A stretch of 50,000 nt of DNA from assembly GCA_016946835.1 (NCBI GenBank), contig JACVTC010000198.1, positions 122,501 to 172,500 on the forward strand, written 5' to 3'. Positions within the stretch are counted from its first letter, which is position 1, and each line of letters starts with the position of its first letter. The notes below the pieces were generated by a model that was not told the DNA's origin, did not search any database, and saw only the letters and a list, made by a program, of their open reading frames with translations. A program made the position numbers and the translations under genes. This document shows positions 13,122-22,217 of this stretch, one piece after another. Source of the stretch: Neocallimastix lanati (nom. inval.). Its lineage: Eukaryota; Neocallimastigomycota; Neocallimastigomycetes; Neocallimastigales; Neocallimastigaceae.

Positions 13122-15845
13122 ATGAAAAGTGTTGTTTTTGCTACTTTATGTATAATTGCCGCTAATTTTGCACAAGCAGCTAATCCATATCTTGTCTGTG
13201 GATCTAATGATGTTACATGCAAACAAGAACAAGCTAACAAGTGTCAACAAGTTGCTAATGCTTGCTGGCAAAAACCATACAGCGAAGCCACTCAAAAAGA
13301 ATGTCTCGAAATAAATAATCAATGTTCTGAAATTTGGACATACACTGGAGCTCCAGCTGCTGAAGTTACATCAAAAACTGGAGCTAAAACTCTTCCACGA
13401 ACCACCGGAAAAACTCTTCCAGTAAAGACTTCCACTGGTAAGACCCTCCCACCAAAGACTTCCACTGGTAAGACTCTTCCACCAAAGACTTCCACTGGTA
13501 AGACCCTCCCACCAAAGACTTCCACTGGTAAGACTCTTCCACCAAAGACTTCCACTGGTAAGACTCTTCCACCAAAGACTTCCACTGGTAAGACCCTCCC
13601 ACCAAAGACTTCCACTGGTAAGACTCTTCCACCAAAGACTTCCACTGGTAAGACTCTCCCCCCAAAGACTTCCACTGGTAAGACTCTTCCACCAAAGACT
13701 TCCACTGGTAAGACTCTTCCACCAAAGACTTCCACTGGTAAGACTCTTCCACCAAAGACTTTCACTGGTAAGACTCTTCCACCAAAGACTTCCACTGGTT
13801 CGACCCTCCCACCAAAGACTTCCACTGGTAAGACTCTTCCACCAAAGACTTCCACTGGTAAGACTCTTCCACCAAAGACTTCCACTGGTAAGACTCTTCC
13901 ACCAAAGACTTCCACTGGTAAGACTCTTCCACCAAAGACTTCCACTGGTAAGACCCTCCCACCAAAGACTTCCACTGGTAAGACTCTTCCACCAAAGACT
14001 TCTACTGGTAAGACTCTTCCACCAAAGACTTCCACTGGTAAGACTCTTCCACCAAAGACTTCCACTGGTAAGACCCTCCCACCAAAGACTTCCACTGGTA
14101 AGACCCTCCCACCAAAGACTTCCACTGGTAAGACTCTCCCACCAAAGACTTCCACTGGTAAGACTCTTCCACCAAAGACTTCCACTGGTAAGACTCTTCC
14201 ACCAAAGACTTCCACTGGTAAGACTCTTCCACCAAAGACTTCCACTGGTAAGACTCTTCCACCAAAGACTTCCACTGGTAAGACTCTTCCACCAAAGACT
14301 TCCACTGGTAAGACTCTTCCACCAAAGACTTCCACTGGTAAGACTCTTCCACCAAAGACTTCTACTGGTAAGACTCTTCCACCAAAGACTTCTACTGGTA
14401 AGACTCTTCCACCAAAGACTTCTACTGGTAAGACTCTTCCACCAAAGACTTCCACTGGTAAGACTCTTCCACCAAAGACTTCCACTGGTAAGACTCTTCC
14501 ACCAAAGACTTCCACTGGTAAGACCCTCCCACCAAAGACTTCCACTGGTAAGACCCTCCCACCAAAGACTTCCACTGGTAAGACCCTCCCACCAAAGACT
14601 TCCACTGGTAAGACCCTCCCACCAAAGACTTCCACTGGTAAGACCCTCCCACCAAAGACTTCCACTGGTAAGACCCTCCCACCAAAGACTTCCACTGGTA
14701 AGACCCTCCCACCAAAGACTTCCACTGGTAAGACTCTTCCACCAAAGACTTCCACTGGTAAGACCCTCCCACCAAAGACTTCCACTGGTAAGACTCTTCC
14801 ACCAAAGACTTCCACTGGTAAGACCCTCCCACCAAAGACTTCCACTGGTAAGACTCTTCCACCAAAGACTTCCACTGGTAAGACCCTCCCACCAAAGACT
14901 TCCACTGGTTCGACCCTCCCACCAAAGACTTCCACTGGTAAGACTCTTCCACCAAAGACTTCCACTGGTAAGACTCTTCCACCAAAGACTTCCACTGGTA
15001 AGACTCTTCCACCAAAGACTTCCACTGGTAAGACCCTCCCACCAAAGACTTCTACTGGTAAGACTCTTCCACCAAAGACTTCCACTGGTAAGACTCTTCC
15101 ACCAAAGACTTCTACTGGTAAGACTCTTCCACCAAAGACTTCTTCTGGTAAGACTCTTCCACCAAAGACTTCCACTGGTAAGACCCTCCCACCAAAGACT
15201 TCCACTGGTAAGACCCTCCCACCAAAGACTTCCACTGGTAAGACCCTCCCACCAAAGACTTCCACTGGTAAGACTCTTCCACCAAAGACTTCCACTGGTA
15301 AGACTCTTCCACCAAAGACTTCCACTGGTAAGACTCTTCCACCAAAGACTTCCACTGGTAAAACCCTCCCACCAAAGACTTCCACTGGTAAAACCCTCCC
15401 ACCAAAGACTTCCACTGGTAAAACCCTCCCACCAAAGACTTCCACTGGTAAAACCCTCCCACCAAAGACTTCCACTGGTAAAACCCTCCCACCAAAGACT
15501 TCCACTGGTAAAACCCTCCCACCAAAGACTTCCACTGGTAAAACCCTCCCACCAAAGACTTCCACTGGTAAGACTCTCCCACCAAAGACTTCCACTGGTA
15601 AGACTCTTCCACCAAAGACTACCGCAAAAACTCTTCCAGCAAAGACTACTCGTAAAGTTGAACCAACTCAACAACCATCTAATGATGACTACTTTAGCTG
15701 TGCATCAGATGATTGGAACTGTAAAACTCAAATGTCAGACAAGTGTTATGCTAAGGCTAGAGAATGTTGGGCTAAGCCATACACTCAAACCCAATCTCAA
15801 GAATGTAATGACATTCAACAAAAGTGTGCTAAAATATGGAATTAG
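13122..15845 (+). CDS. Secreted repeat-stalk protein with a six-Cys module at each end
   Basis: A 907-residue protein. Residues 1-19 form a signal peptide with a likely AQA/AN cleavage site, so it should be secreted or wall-associated. A six-cysteine module follows (C26, C33, C41, C48, C61, C68), then about 72 copies of the decamer KTLPPKTSTG, then a second module near the C terminus (C860, C867, C875, C882, C895, C902). Both modules share C-x6-C-x7-C-x6-C-x12-C-x6-C spacing, a Trp-x-Lys-Pro-Tyr motif after the fourth Cys and IW after the sixth. The Thr/Ser/Pro-rich, strongly basic stalk should be extended and could be O-glycosylated. It is intron-free here. There is no GPI signal, transmembrane helix or known catalytic motif; a wall, adhesin or carbohydrate-binding role is only a guess. 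A paralogue lies at 39403-41892. The start is the first ATG and opens directly into the signal peptide. Confidence 0.88.
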   Translation: MKSVVFATLCIIAANFAQAANPYLVCGSNDVTCKQEQANKCQQVANACWQKPYSEATQKECLEINNQCSEIWTYTGAPAAEVTSKTGAKTLPRTTGKTLPVKTSTGKTLPPKTSTGKTLPPKTSTGKTLPPKTSTGKTLPPKTSTGKTLPPKTSTGKTLPPKTSTGKTLPPKTSTGKTLPPKTSTGKTLPPKTSTGKTLPPKTSTGKTLPPKTFTGKTLPPKTSTGSTLPPKTSTGKTLPPKTSTGKTLPPKTSTGKTLPPKTSTGKTLPPKTSTGKTLPPKTSTGKTLPPKTSTGKTLPPKTSTGKTLPPKTSTGKTLPPKTSTGKTLPPKTSTGKTLPPKTSTGKTLPPKTSTGKTLPPKTSTGKTLPPKTSTGKTLPPKTSTGKTLPPKTSTGKTLPPKTSTGKTLPPKTSTGKTLPPKTSTGKTLPPKTSTGKTLPPKTSTGKTLPPKTSTGKTLPPKTSTGKTLPPKTSTGKTLPPKTSTGKTLPPKTSTGKTLPPKTSTGKTLPPKTSTGKTLPPKTSTGKTLPPKTSTGKTLPPKTSTGKTLPPKTSTGKTLPPKTSTGKTLPPKTSTGKTLPPKTSTGKTLPPKTSTGSTLPPKTSTGKTLPPKTSTGKTLPPKTSTGKTLPPKTSTGKTLPPKTSTGKTLPPKTSTGKTLPPKTSTGKTLPPKTSSGKTLPPKTSTGKTLPPKTSTGKTLPPKTSTGKTLPPKTSTGKTLPPKTSTGKTLPPKTSTGKTLPPKTSTGKTLPPKTSTGKTLPPKTSTGKTLPPKTSTGKTLPPKTSTGKTLPPKTSTGKTLPPKTSTGKTLPPKTSTGKTLPPKTSTGKTLPPKTTAKTLPAKTTRKVEPTQQPSNDDYFSCASDDWNCKTQMSDKCYAKARECWAKPYTQTQSQECNDIQQKCAKIWN
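13411..15630 (+). repeat. 30-bp coding minisatellite, about 72 units
   Basis: Each 30-bp unit encodes KTLPPKTSTG. Units fall into silent variants: ACTCTTCCA, ACCCTCCCA and a rarer ACTCTCCCA. There are homogenised runs: seven consecutive ACCCTCCC units at about 14521-14710, and seven AAAACCCTCCC units at about 15360-15550. Two units have Lys replaced by Ser with identical bases (near 13799 and 14909), consistent with unequal exchange copying variants around the array. Confidence 0.97.
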
Positions 15846-16383
15846 AGCGATATAAAAAAATATAATAAAATAAGAGCAAATTAATTTAATAACAAATAAA
15901 TATTTTTATATTAGAGTTTTAAGATATAAAAAATAAAGAAAATAAATTAAAAATTCTGATATAAATTTTATAATAAAATTTGAAAAAATTTTCTGGTAAT
16001 TAATTATAGAATGAACTAAAATTAATTTAACTGGATATTAAATATATATGATTTAAAATAAACTAAATTAAAAATAATAAAAAAATAAATAAAAATAAAA
16101 AAAATAAAAAATAAAATGAAATGTAGAATTTAAAAATAATTTGATATGTAATTTTTACATAAAGAGATTATAGGTATCTTGGTAGTAATATTTTTTTTGG
16201 TTTAAAATTATAATTGAAAGAGGAAGAAATACATGAATAATAATTTTTTTTTTTTTTTTTTTTATTTGTTAATAGGAAATATTATTAGTGATTGTGAAGT
16301 TAGAATTAGTAATAGAGTTATTAATTTATAGAGGAGAATAGTGATTAATCGCGTTAAATAGTAGTTTATTTCTTGAATAATGA
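15846..16383. other. 3' flank of the secreted-protein gene
   Basis: A/T-rich with several AATAAA-like motifs suitable for polyadenylation, and poly-T at 16245-16264. No gene is visible. Sequence becomes more mixed from about 16260 towards the LINE fragment. Confidence 0.55.
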
Positions 16384-16624
16384 TTATGGAGTCCGTGGTT
16401 AAATGTTTTGATTTTCTATGCAATTTATATAGTTCATCTAATATCCTAAGTATCAGTTGGGATTCTTACGGATTTCTCGAATTAGGTGTGGTTTTAAATT
16501 TGACATTAGTATTTCCATTAAAAGTCTTAGGAAGATTAGAGCGTTTAATCCTCTTTCTTCCTATGACTCTATTTCTAATTTTGAAGATTATATCAATCAT
16601 TATATATACTTGTTCCTTCTTGGT
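16384..16624 (+). mobile_element. Left half of a truncated family B LINE, split by LINE A
   Basis: Positions 16384-16440 match the reverse-transcriptase region of LINE B around 25998-26055 (the CFDFLCNLY segment). The sequence then jumps to the C-terminal region (ISRIRCGFKFD, then RKIRAFNPLSSYD), so the copy had already lost most of its RT and its zinc knuckle. It stops at YLFLLG where LINE A begins; the missing remainder resumes at 22030. Confidence 0.85.
16437..16624 (+). repeat. 188-bp target-site duplication of LINE A, left copy
   Basis: This stretch is the same length as 22030-22217 and differs at only about four positions by eye (AAG/ATG near the start, TTACGG/TTTTGG, GAGCG/GGGCG). It ends exactly where LINE A starts; the other copy begins right after the LINE A poly-A tail. 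The duplicated DNA is itself part of an older LINE B fragment. Confidence 0.85.
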
Positions 16625-16625
16625 A

Positions 16626-16711
16626 CCCCGAGCAGGGGTGTACTCGATTTATGTATTTAAATCGCCTGCAAGGGGAATTAACTTTACTCTTATAAAGTAG
16701 ATCCACAGTAC
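16626..16711 (+). ncRNA. Predicted pseudoknotted RNA fold at the LINE A 5' end (HDV-ribozyme-like order)
   Basis: Pairings read by eye: outer helix 16626-16636 (CCCC, GA, GCAGG) with 16665-16675 (CCTGC, AA, GGGG); hairpin CGATTTA 16645-16651 with TAAATCG 16658-16664; hairpin ACTTTA 16681-16686 with TAAAGT 16693-16698; and GTACT 16640-16644 with AGTAC 16707-16711. The order, P1 5' strand, P2 5' strand, P3 hairpin, P1 3' strand, P4 hairpin, P2 3' strand, is that of HDV-like self-cleaving ribozymes, which sit at the 5' ends of R2 and other LINEs. Against it: P1 is too long and interrupted, P3 is too long, the first base is not an obvious G, and no clear P1.1 or catalytic-C context is seen. CCCC could instead pair with GGGG at 16635-16638. 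Confidence 0.4.
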
Positions 16712-17283
16712 TGGTGCAAAATAGTAGTAAAGTTATATTTTGTGTTAATTAATAACATTATGCGCAATGGTAATGTTATTGGTAAAATTTTTCTGGTGAA
16801 CACTCACTGCGGAATATAATGGTGCATTTTTGGAACATTGTTAAATAAGTTACACCCAAGAATTAGTAATACATTTTCATTGTATTTCTATTTTCATGTA
16901 GTATTACTATTCTCATGTAAGAACCTATTGTATTCAATTGTATTTCAACTTTATATTTCATGTATCACGTTGTAAGAGATTGATTCACTCTAAATCTTGT
17001 AGTAATTTATTTAACTCTTTACTAATTTTGTGCCATTTTATTTCATCAATTCAATCTTAGTCATTAAATACTTTATGATATTCAATTTAAATAATATACT
17101 GAAAAAAGTGCTAAATCAAATTATTTTTCAATCATTCAACAAACTACTAATTATCGAAATTATTTACTCCAAAAAGATATAAAATTATTACAATTCTCAT
17201 TATACTCAAGACTTTATAATAAAAATTGACTTTTTTTTATTTTTTTTTTTTTAGTTATTAATTTTTAGTTTTTTATTACTATT

Positions 17284-20200
17284 ATGGAAATCCAATTTAT
17301 AAGAAATAAGAATTTCATTCTAAGAGGTTCAAGGTGCCACGGTATACCAATGGAGAATACGAAACTACTCTTTATCCGCGGACTTCGATCTTGGCCAGAA
17401 ATCAAAATGAGAAGACATTTAAAGAAAACTCTGAATGAATTAAATGATAAGATTTTATCAGTTAAACGTATTGCTAATTTTAATGATGCATTCTTTAAAA
17501 TTAAAATAGTAGGTAATGAAGAAGAATTAACATCTATTACTGATTGTATTGTTAATAGTTTCAAACGTGCTTCAATTAACGTTATTAATTGTAGCAAAAG
17601 GAATCATAAATACAGTTTTTCTTCACTCAAAAGGAAACATTTCGCCTTATCAGAAAAAGTGAATTCATCTTATAATATCAACTTATTCACTACTTCAAAT
17701 TCAAATGCAGATTCAAGTCAAAATTCAAATTCAAGTTCAAATACAGATTCATGTTCAAGTTCAAGTACAAGCTCAAGTTCAAGTTCAAGTACAAGTTCAA
17801 GTACAAGCTCAAGTTCAAGTTCAAGTACAAGTTTAAGTACAAGTTCAAGTACAGGTTCAAGTTCAAGTTCAAGTCCAAGTTCAAGTACAATTTCAAGTTC
17901 AAGTTCAAGTACAAGTTCAAGTACAAGTTCAAGTTCAAGTTCAAGTTCAAGTTCAAGTTCAAGTTCAAGTTCAAGTACAAGTTCAAGTTCAATTTCAAAT
18001 TTATGTTTAAATTCAGTTTCAAGCTCAGATTCAAATTCAAATTTCAGTTCAATCAATTATAATAATTCCAATAATATTAATAACACTCATATTAATAATA
18101 ATACAGTTAAAGAATTTTCTCTATGTGTCAGTTGGAATACTAATGGATGGAACTTTGATAAAAAAGACAGTGTTGAATTCTTTATTTCAATGTACAAACC
18201 ACTTTTCTTATGCTTTCAGGAAACAGGAAATGGTTCAGGTTCTAGCAGTAAATATCCATGTCGAGTATCATTAAAAAACTACAAACATTTCTTCAAAAAA
18301 GCTAATAATGAAATTCCCGGTAAAAGAGGTCTTTATATTGGGTTTCATAATTCTTGTCAAGCCTCTCTTGAAAACAACACTTATGAATATATTATTTCCT
18401 TGTATACTTATAATTTTTGGAATTTCACTAAATGTTCTATTGGTAATGTGTACGTACCTCATAGTGGCCATAGCCTTCATGCTAGAGCTGCTAGAATTGA
18501 AATATTGTCTTGGTTAAATAGTCACTCTTCTCATCCTTCAATGTTGGTTGGTGATTTTAATTTACCTACTGAGAAATTAAGTAATTTGCTCTCTAAATTT
18601 AGTAATTGGAAAATTCTTCCCTTATGGGGCTCCCCAATTTCATGGAGTAGAGGTAATAGAGAATCTGATATAGATCATGCGATTGTCAATGATCATATGT
18701 TAGATTTACTTTCATATGGTACTTTTATTGACTTTCCCCCCATTTCGGATCATAAACCTTTATTAATAAAAGGTAAATGTTTTTCATCAGTTAATTCAGA
18801 TAATTCTTTCTCTCTGCCTAAAAAGACAGTTAAATGGGATAGATTAAAATGTATAAATGAAAAAGAATCAATTTTTGACAACAACTATTTTAGTGTATTA
18901 GAGGAAGTGATTCCAGATCCTAATATTAGTATTGATGATATTTCAAAGAAATTTATTTCAACTTCATTCAATATTGCTAAGGAACTTAATATCACGTCAA
19001 TTTCAGAAGTTCGAAAATCTTTTTTTCATATGTCGCAGAAAATATTTAATTTGCAAAAACTCAAAATGAAATTATATAAATCCATTAAAAGAAGAGGTTC
19101 TTATCATAATTTAGATGAATTTGAAGAATTAATTGATAAATATAATAGAATGTGCAAAATTATTCATCATATGTGTAATATTTATAGGAAAACTGAATAC
19201 CAACATTGGATTAATACAGGATGTGAATATATGAAATCTCATAACCCTAAAAAAGCTTGGAAATGGCTTAAAACAACAGCAAAAGTAGATAAATTTAAAA
19301 ATATGTCAAATTCTCCAGTAAAGGACAAAAATGGTAAACTAGCTACTTCTACTAAAGAACAGTTAGAAGTATGGCACAATCACTATAAAAAACTTGCTTC
19401 AAGCCATTCTGATATCAATAGTGCATTAATCGAATGGTATAATAAATTTTCCAATGGAACAATTAGGTATACGAGACACAATGAATGGGATATAAATCAA
19501 GACATCAGTATAGAAGAAATTAGAGAAGCAATTTTGGCTACTCCAAATTTTAAAGCCTCAGGCCCGGATGGAATTCCTATTGAATTTTATAAAGCTTTAA
19601 TTCCTCCGGATGACAAAAATTCAGTAAATAATTCTGCTTCTGGTTTAAATTGTTTACAGAAGATATATTCTAGAATTTGGAATGGAGAATTTCCTAGTAC
19701 ATGGAATGAATCAAGTATTATATCTATTCCTAAAAAAGGAGATGATCTATCTGATTGTGACAATTATCGAGGTATCTCTCTGATTAACAATGGTATTAAA
19801 CTCATTTCGAAAATAGTCTCCAAAAGAATTTCAGAATATGGACTTAAAAATAATTTTATTAGGCCAGAGCAATTTGGATTTCGTACTAAAGAAGAATGTG
19901 TTAGTTTATTTATTTCAATTCGAGAAATTTGTCAAAGGCGTAAAAATGATAATAAAGAAACTTACCTAGCTTTTCTAGATTTAAAAAAGGCATATGATTC
20001 TGTTCCAATAGGTAATATTTTATATAAATTAGATGCTTTAGGTATTAGAGGTAAATGTTATCAATTTATAAAAAATCTATATTTGACATCCAAAGCTAGT
20101 GTTAAAATTGATGATCAATATTCGGAATCTTTTAATATTATGAAAGGAGTTAGACAAGGTTGTCCACTATCACCAATTCTTTTCAATCTTTTTATTAATG

Positions 20201-21777
20201 ACATTTTTAATGATGTTTCAGAACTTGGAATTCCTTTAGGCGAATCTAGATGTTGTGGTGGACTCTTTGCAGATGATATTGTTCTATGCGCACCGTCAAG
20301 AACTAAGTTGAAAAAAATGCTTAAGAAGGTAAATGAATGGGCTAAATTTAATATGATGAATTTTGGAATTAATAAGTGTGCAACGATAGTGATTCGACCA
20401 GACACACCTCTTTTTCAAAATAAAAGAGATCCTACTTTTTATCTTGCTGGTCAACCAATTCCAATAACTAAATGTTATACCTATTTAGGTATACCATTTG
20501 ATAAAAGCTTATCGTTGAAACCTATTATTAAATTACTTAACTCTAAAGTAACTAAAGCTCTCTTTTCTGTTAGTAAATTTCTTTCAAATTCCAAAATTCC
20601 TATTCCATTTAAGAAGATTATAATTAACTCTTATGTACTTAGTAAAGTCTCTTACTTTGCACCTTTACTTGGTTCGAATAAAACGAGAACAAATAATACT
20701 CAGAAATTAATTAATAAAGGATTAAGATGGATTGCAGGTATACAAAAAGCCAAATCATTTATTAATGTATATTCTATTTCAAAAGATTTACATATTCCTC
20801 CATTGTCAGCTAAGTGTGCTTTGTCTCAGGTCAAATGTTTTGATAAATGGAAAAATTCAAATTGTATTATTTCCTATTTAGTTAATAATATTCCAAAATC
20901 TAGAAAATATACATGGACAAAAGAAAGTAGAACTCTTAAACGTAAACTAGAGAAAAGAGGTAATAACGATAATAAAATCAAGGATTTTTATTGGAAAAGA
21001 GATATGAAAATCAATTCTATTAAAGCTGAGTTTTATGACAAAAACAAATTCGAAGAAACATCAAAATTTATAAAACTTTGTTATGACTATCCTGATCTTT
21101 CATATGGTTTCTATTGGCTATTGAGAGCACGAAGCGGATATAGATTAGATGCTAGAATTGCTAAAGCTGCAAAAATAGTGGACCAAATGTGTCCTAATTT
21201 TTGTCCCTGTTGTAAAAGTAATAAACAATGGATAAGTCATTGGTTAATTGATTGTCCCTTTTTCAATCATACTCGTAGTAAAGTTAATGATAAAAATTTA
21301 TTTTTATATAATGCTTTTTACCGTGGCAACCTAACAAATGATATTGTTAATAGTAATAATGATAATAGTAATAGTAATAATAGTAATAGTTATAATAGTA
21401 ATAATAATATTAGTAATAGTATTTTTAGTAATGTTAGTAATAGTATTGAAAATAATGTGTATATTGATTCTAGTGTGTGTGAAAAAGTGTTTAATTTCCT
21501 TCTTGGAGGTCGAAGTATTAATAACAGTACAAGGGAATGGAAGGATCTATTTAAGTGCCAGATGAAATCAGGTGCTTATTCTGATACTCCGTTCTTAGTG
21601 GTTACTGCGGCACTTCTCCAATCGATTATACCTATTGCTATTGGCCAGCAATGGTCTTTGTTCAATAGGTTCAAATCGAATCGTACTACTACTACCAAGA
21701 GCGTCAATGCTGAAGAAACAGTAAGACAGGCCAGCAGGGCTAGCGCAACCAATGAAGATCATAATTTTGTATCTTAA
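17284..21777 (+). CDS. LINE A polyprotein: AP-like endonuclease and reverse transcriptase
   Basis: A 1497-residue, uninterrupted ORF. Residues 1-110 form a basic N-terminal domain (LLFIRGLRSWPE) that recurs in the other LINE families here. A poly-Ser linker of about 110 residues follows (about 135-245). The endonuclease/exonuclease/phosphatase domain carries SWNTNGW (about 282), QETG (about 310), VGDFN (422-426) and SDHKP (488-492), the expected metal and catalytic residues for nicking target DNA. The reverse transcriptase has SGPDGIP (about 758), FLDLKKAYD (897-905), GVRQGCPLSP (from 955) and FADD (995-998), the catalytic aspartates. A C-terminal knuckle follows, C1307-x2-C1310-x8-H1319-x4-C1324, then a variable Asn/Ser tract. 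No RNase H or ORF1 is seen. The architecture is L1-like; exact clade not assigned. Confidence 0.93.
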   Translation: MEIQFIRNKNFILRGSRCHGIPMENTKLLFIRGLRSWPEIKMRRHLKKTLNELNDKILSVKRIANFNDAFFKIKIVGNEEELTSITDCIVNSFKRASINVINCSKRNHKYSFSSLKRKHFALSEKVNSSYNINLFTTSNSNADSSQNSNSSSNTDSCSSSSTSSSSSSSTSSSTSSSSSSSTSLSTSSSTGSSSSSSPSSSTISSSSSSTSSSTSSSSSSSSSSSSSSSSSTSSSSISNLCLNSVSSSDSNSNFSSINYNNSNNINNTHINNNTVKEFSLCVSWNTNGWNFDKKDSVEFFISMYKPLFLCFQETGNGSGSSSKYPCRVSLKNYKHFFKKANNEIPGKRGLYIGFHNSCQASLENNTYEYIISLYTYNFWNFTKCSIGNVYVPHSGHSLHARAARIEILSWLNSHSSHPSMLVGDFNLPTEKLSNLLSKFSNWKILPLWGSPISWSRGNRESDIDHAIVNDHMLDLLSYGTFIDFPPISDHKPLLIKGKCFSSVNSDNSFSLPKKTVKWDRLKCINEKESIFDNNYFSVLEEVIPDPNISIDDISKKFISTSFNIAKELNITSISEVRKSFFHMSQKIFNLQKLKMKLYKSIKRRGSYHNLDEFEELIDKYNRMCKIIHHMCNIYRKTEYQHWINTGCEYMKSHNPKKAWKWLKTTAKVDKFKNMSNSPVKDKNGKLATSTKEQLEVWHNHYKKLASSHSDINSALIEWYNKFSNGTIRYTRHNEWDINQDISIEEIREAILATPNFKASGPDGIPIEFYKALIPPDDKNSVNNSASGLNCLQKIYSRIWNGEFPSTWNESSIISIPKKGDDLSDCDNYRGISLINNGIKLISKIVSKRISEYGLKNNFIRPEQFGFRTKEECVSLFISIREICQRRKNDNKETYLAFLDLKKAYDSVPIGNILYKLDALGIRGKCYQFIKNLYLTSKASVKIDDQYSESFNIMKGVRQGCPLSPILFNLFINDIFNDVSELGIPLGESRCCGGLFADDIVLCAPSRTKLKKMLKKVNEWAKFNMMNFGINKCATIVIRPDTPLFQNKRDPTFYLAGQPIPITKCYTYLGIPFDKSLSLKPIIKLLNSKVTKALFSVSKFLSNSKIPIPFKKIIINSYVLSKVSYFAPLLGSNKTRTNNTQKLINKGLRWIAGIQKAKSFINVYSISKDLHIPPLSAKCALSQVKCFDKWKNSNCIISYLVNNIPKSRKYTWTKESRTLKRKLEKRGNNDNKIKDFYWKRDMKINSIKAEFYDKNKFEETSKFIKLCYDYPDLSYGFYWLLRARSGYRLDARIAKAAKIVDQMCPNFCPCCKSNKQWISHWLIDCPFFNHTRSKVNDKNLFLYNAFYRGNLTNDIVNSNNDNSNSNNSNSYNSNNNISNSIFSNVSNSIENNVYIDSSVCEKVFNFLLGGRSINNSTREWKDLFKCQMKSGAYSDTPFLVVTAALLQSIIPIAIGQQWSLFNRFKSNRTTTTKSVNAEETVRQASRASATNEDHNFVS

Positions 21778-21808
21778 AATTATGATTAACATTGCGAAGT
21801 CAAAGTTA

Positions 21809-21832
21809 ATTATTATACTTCAGTATAATAAT
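21809..21832 (+). other. 3' UTR hairpin of LINE A
   Basis: ATTATTATAC, loop TTCA, GTATAATAAT forms a perfect 10-bp stem about 30 bases after the stop codon. In several LINE groups a 3' UTR stem-loop is the signal bound by the reverse transcriptase; a role here is inference. It is also compatible with an RNA-stability element. Confidence 0.6.
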
Positions 21833-22029
21833 GCCCTTGTGAAGTCTTACAAATATTAATTAAATGAAACTAGAATATATTATACCATTATTTTATTTTT
21901 ATTTTGTGTTTTATTTTTTGTTTATTTTTTTATCTTTTTTTTTTTTTTATTATTTTATTACATGTATTTTATCAAATATTTAATTAATAAAGATGAAACA
22001 AGTTTGCTGCCGTTAAAAAAAAAAAAAAA

Positions 22030-22217
22030 TCTAATATCCTATGTATCAGTTGGGATTCTTTTGGATTTCTCGAATTAGGTGTGGTTTTAAATTTGACATT
22101 AGTATTTCCATTAAAAGTCTTAGGAAGATTAGGGCGTTTAATCCTCTTTCTTCCTATGACTCTATTTCTAATTTTGAAGATTATATCAATCATTATATAT
22201 ACTTGTTCCTTCTTGGT
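22030..22217 (+). repeat. 188-bp target-site duplication of LINE A, right copy
   Basis: Starts directly after the LINE A poly-A tail with TCTAATATCC and matches 16437-16624 over its full length with about four mismatches. Beyond 22217 the interrupted LINE B coding sequence carries on, confirming this as the intact side of the target. Confidence 0.85.

Larger units (their letters stand above)
16625..22029 (+). mobile_element. Full-length non-LTR retrotransposon (LINE), family A
   Basis: A complete 5.4-kb element: 659-bp 5' UTR with a foldable 5' end, one long intact ORF (17284-21777), a short 3' UTR with a hairpin, and poly-A at 22014-22029. It is flanked by the 188-bp direct duplication. There is no LTR and no separate gag-like ORF1. 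With endonuclease and RT in one ORF it may be autonomous and recently active; the 2% difference between its flanks suggests it is not brand new. Confidence 0.92.

Noticed and set aside
13319-15674. Long minus-strand reading frames (over 750 codons) opposite the decamer array
   Set aside because: A 30-bp repeat with no stop in one unit gives open frames on every strand and phase. These lack a signal peptide or module and are repeat artefacts.
16620-16720. Hammerhead ribozyme at the LINE A 5' end
   Set aside because: No CTGATGA or GAAA core motif is present in the expected arrangement. Only the HDV-like helix order was retained as a hypothesis.
17228-17256. Intron 3' splice site (long pyrimidine tract ending in TTTAG) just before the LINE A start codon
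   Set aside because: Poly-T followed by AG is frequent in this DNA, and no matching 5' splice site or branch point could be argued; LINE RNAs are usually unspliced.
17690-18062. Leu/Asn-, Glu/Leu- and Lys/Phe-rich frames overlapping the LINE A poly-Ser tract
   Set aside because: Shadow frames of the TCAAGT/ACAAGT repeat coding for Ser and Thr in the real frame.
21664-21680. tRNA-like GGTTCAAATCGAATC segment
   Set aside because: It lies inside the LINE A coding sequence and has no acceptor, D or anticodon arms around it.
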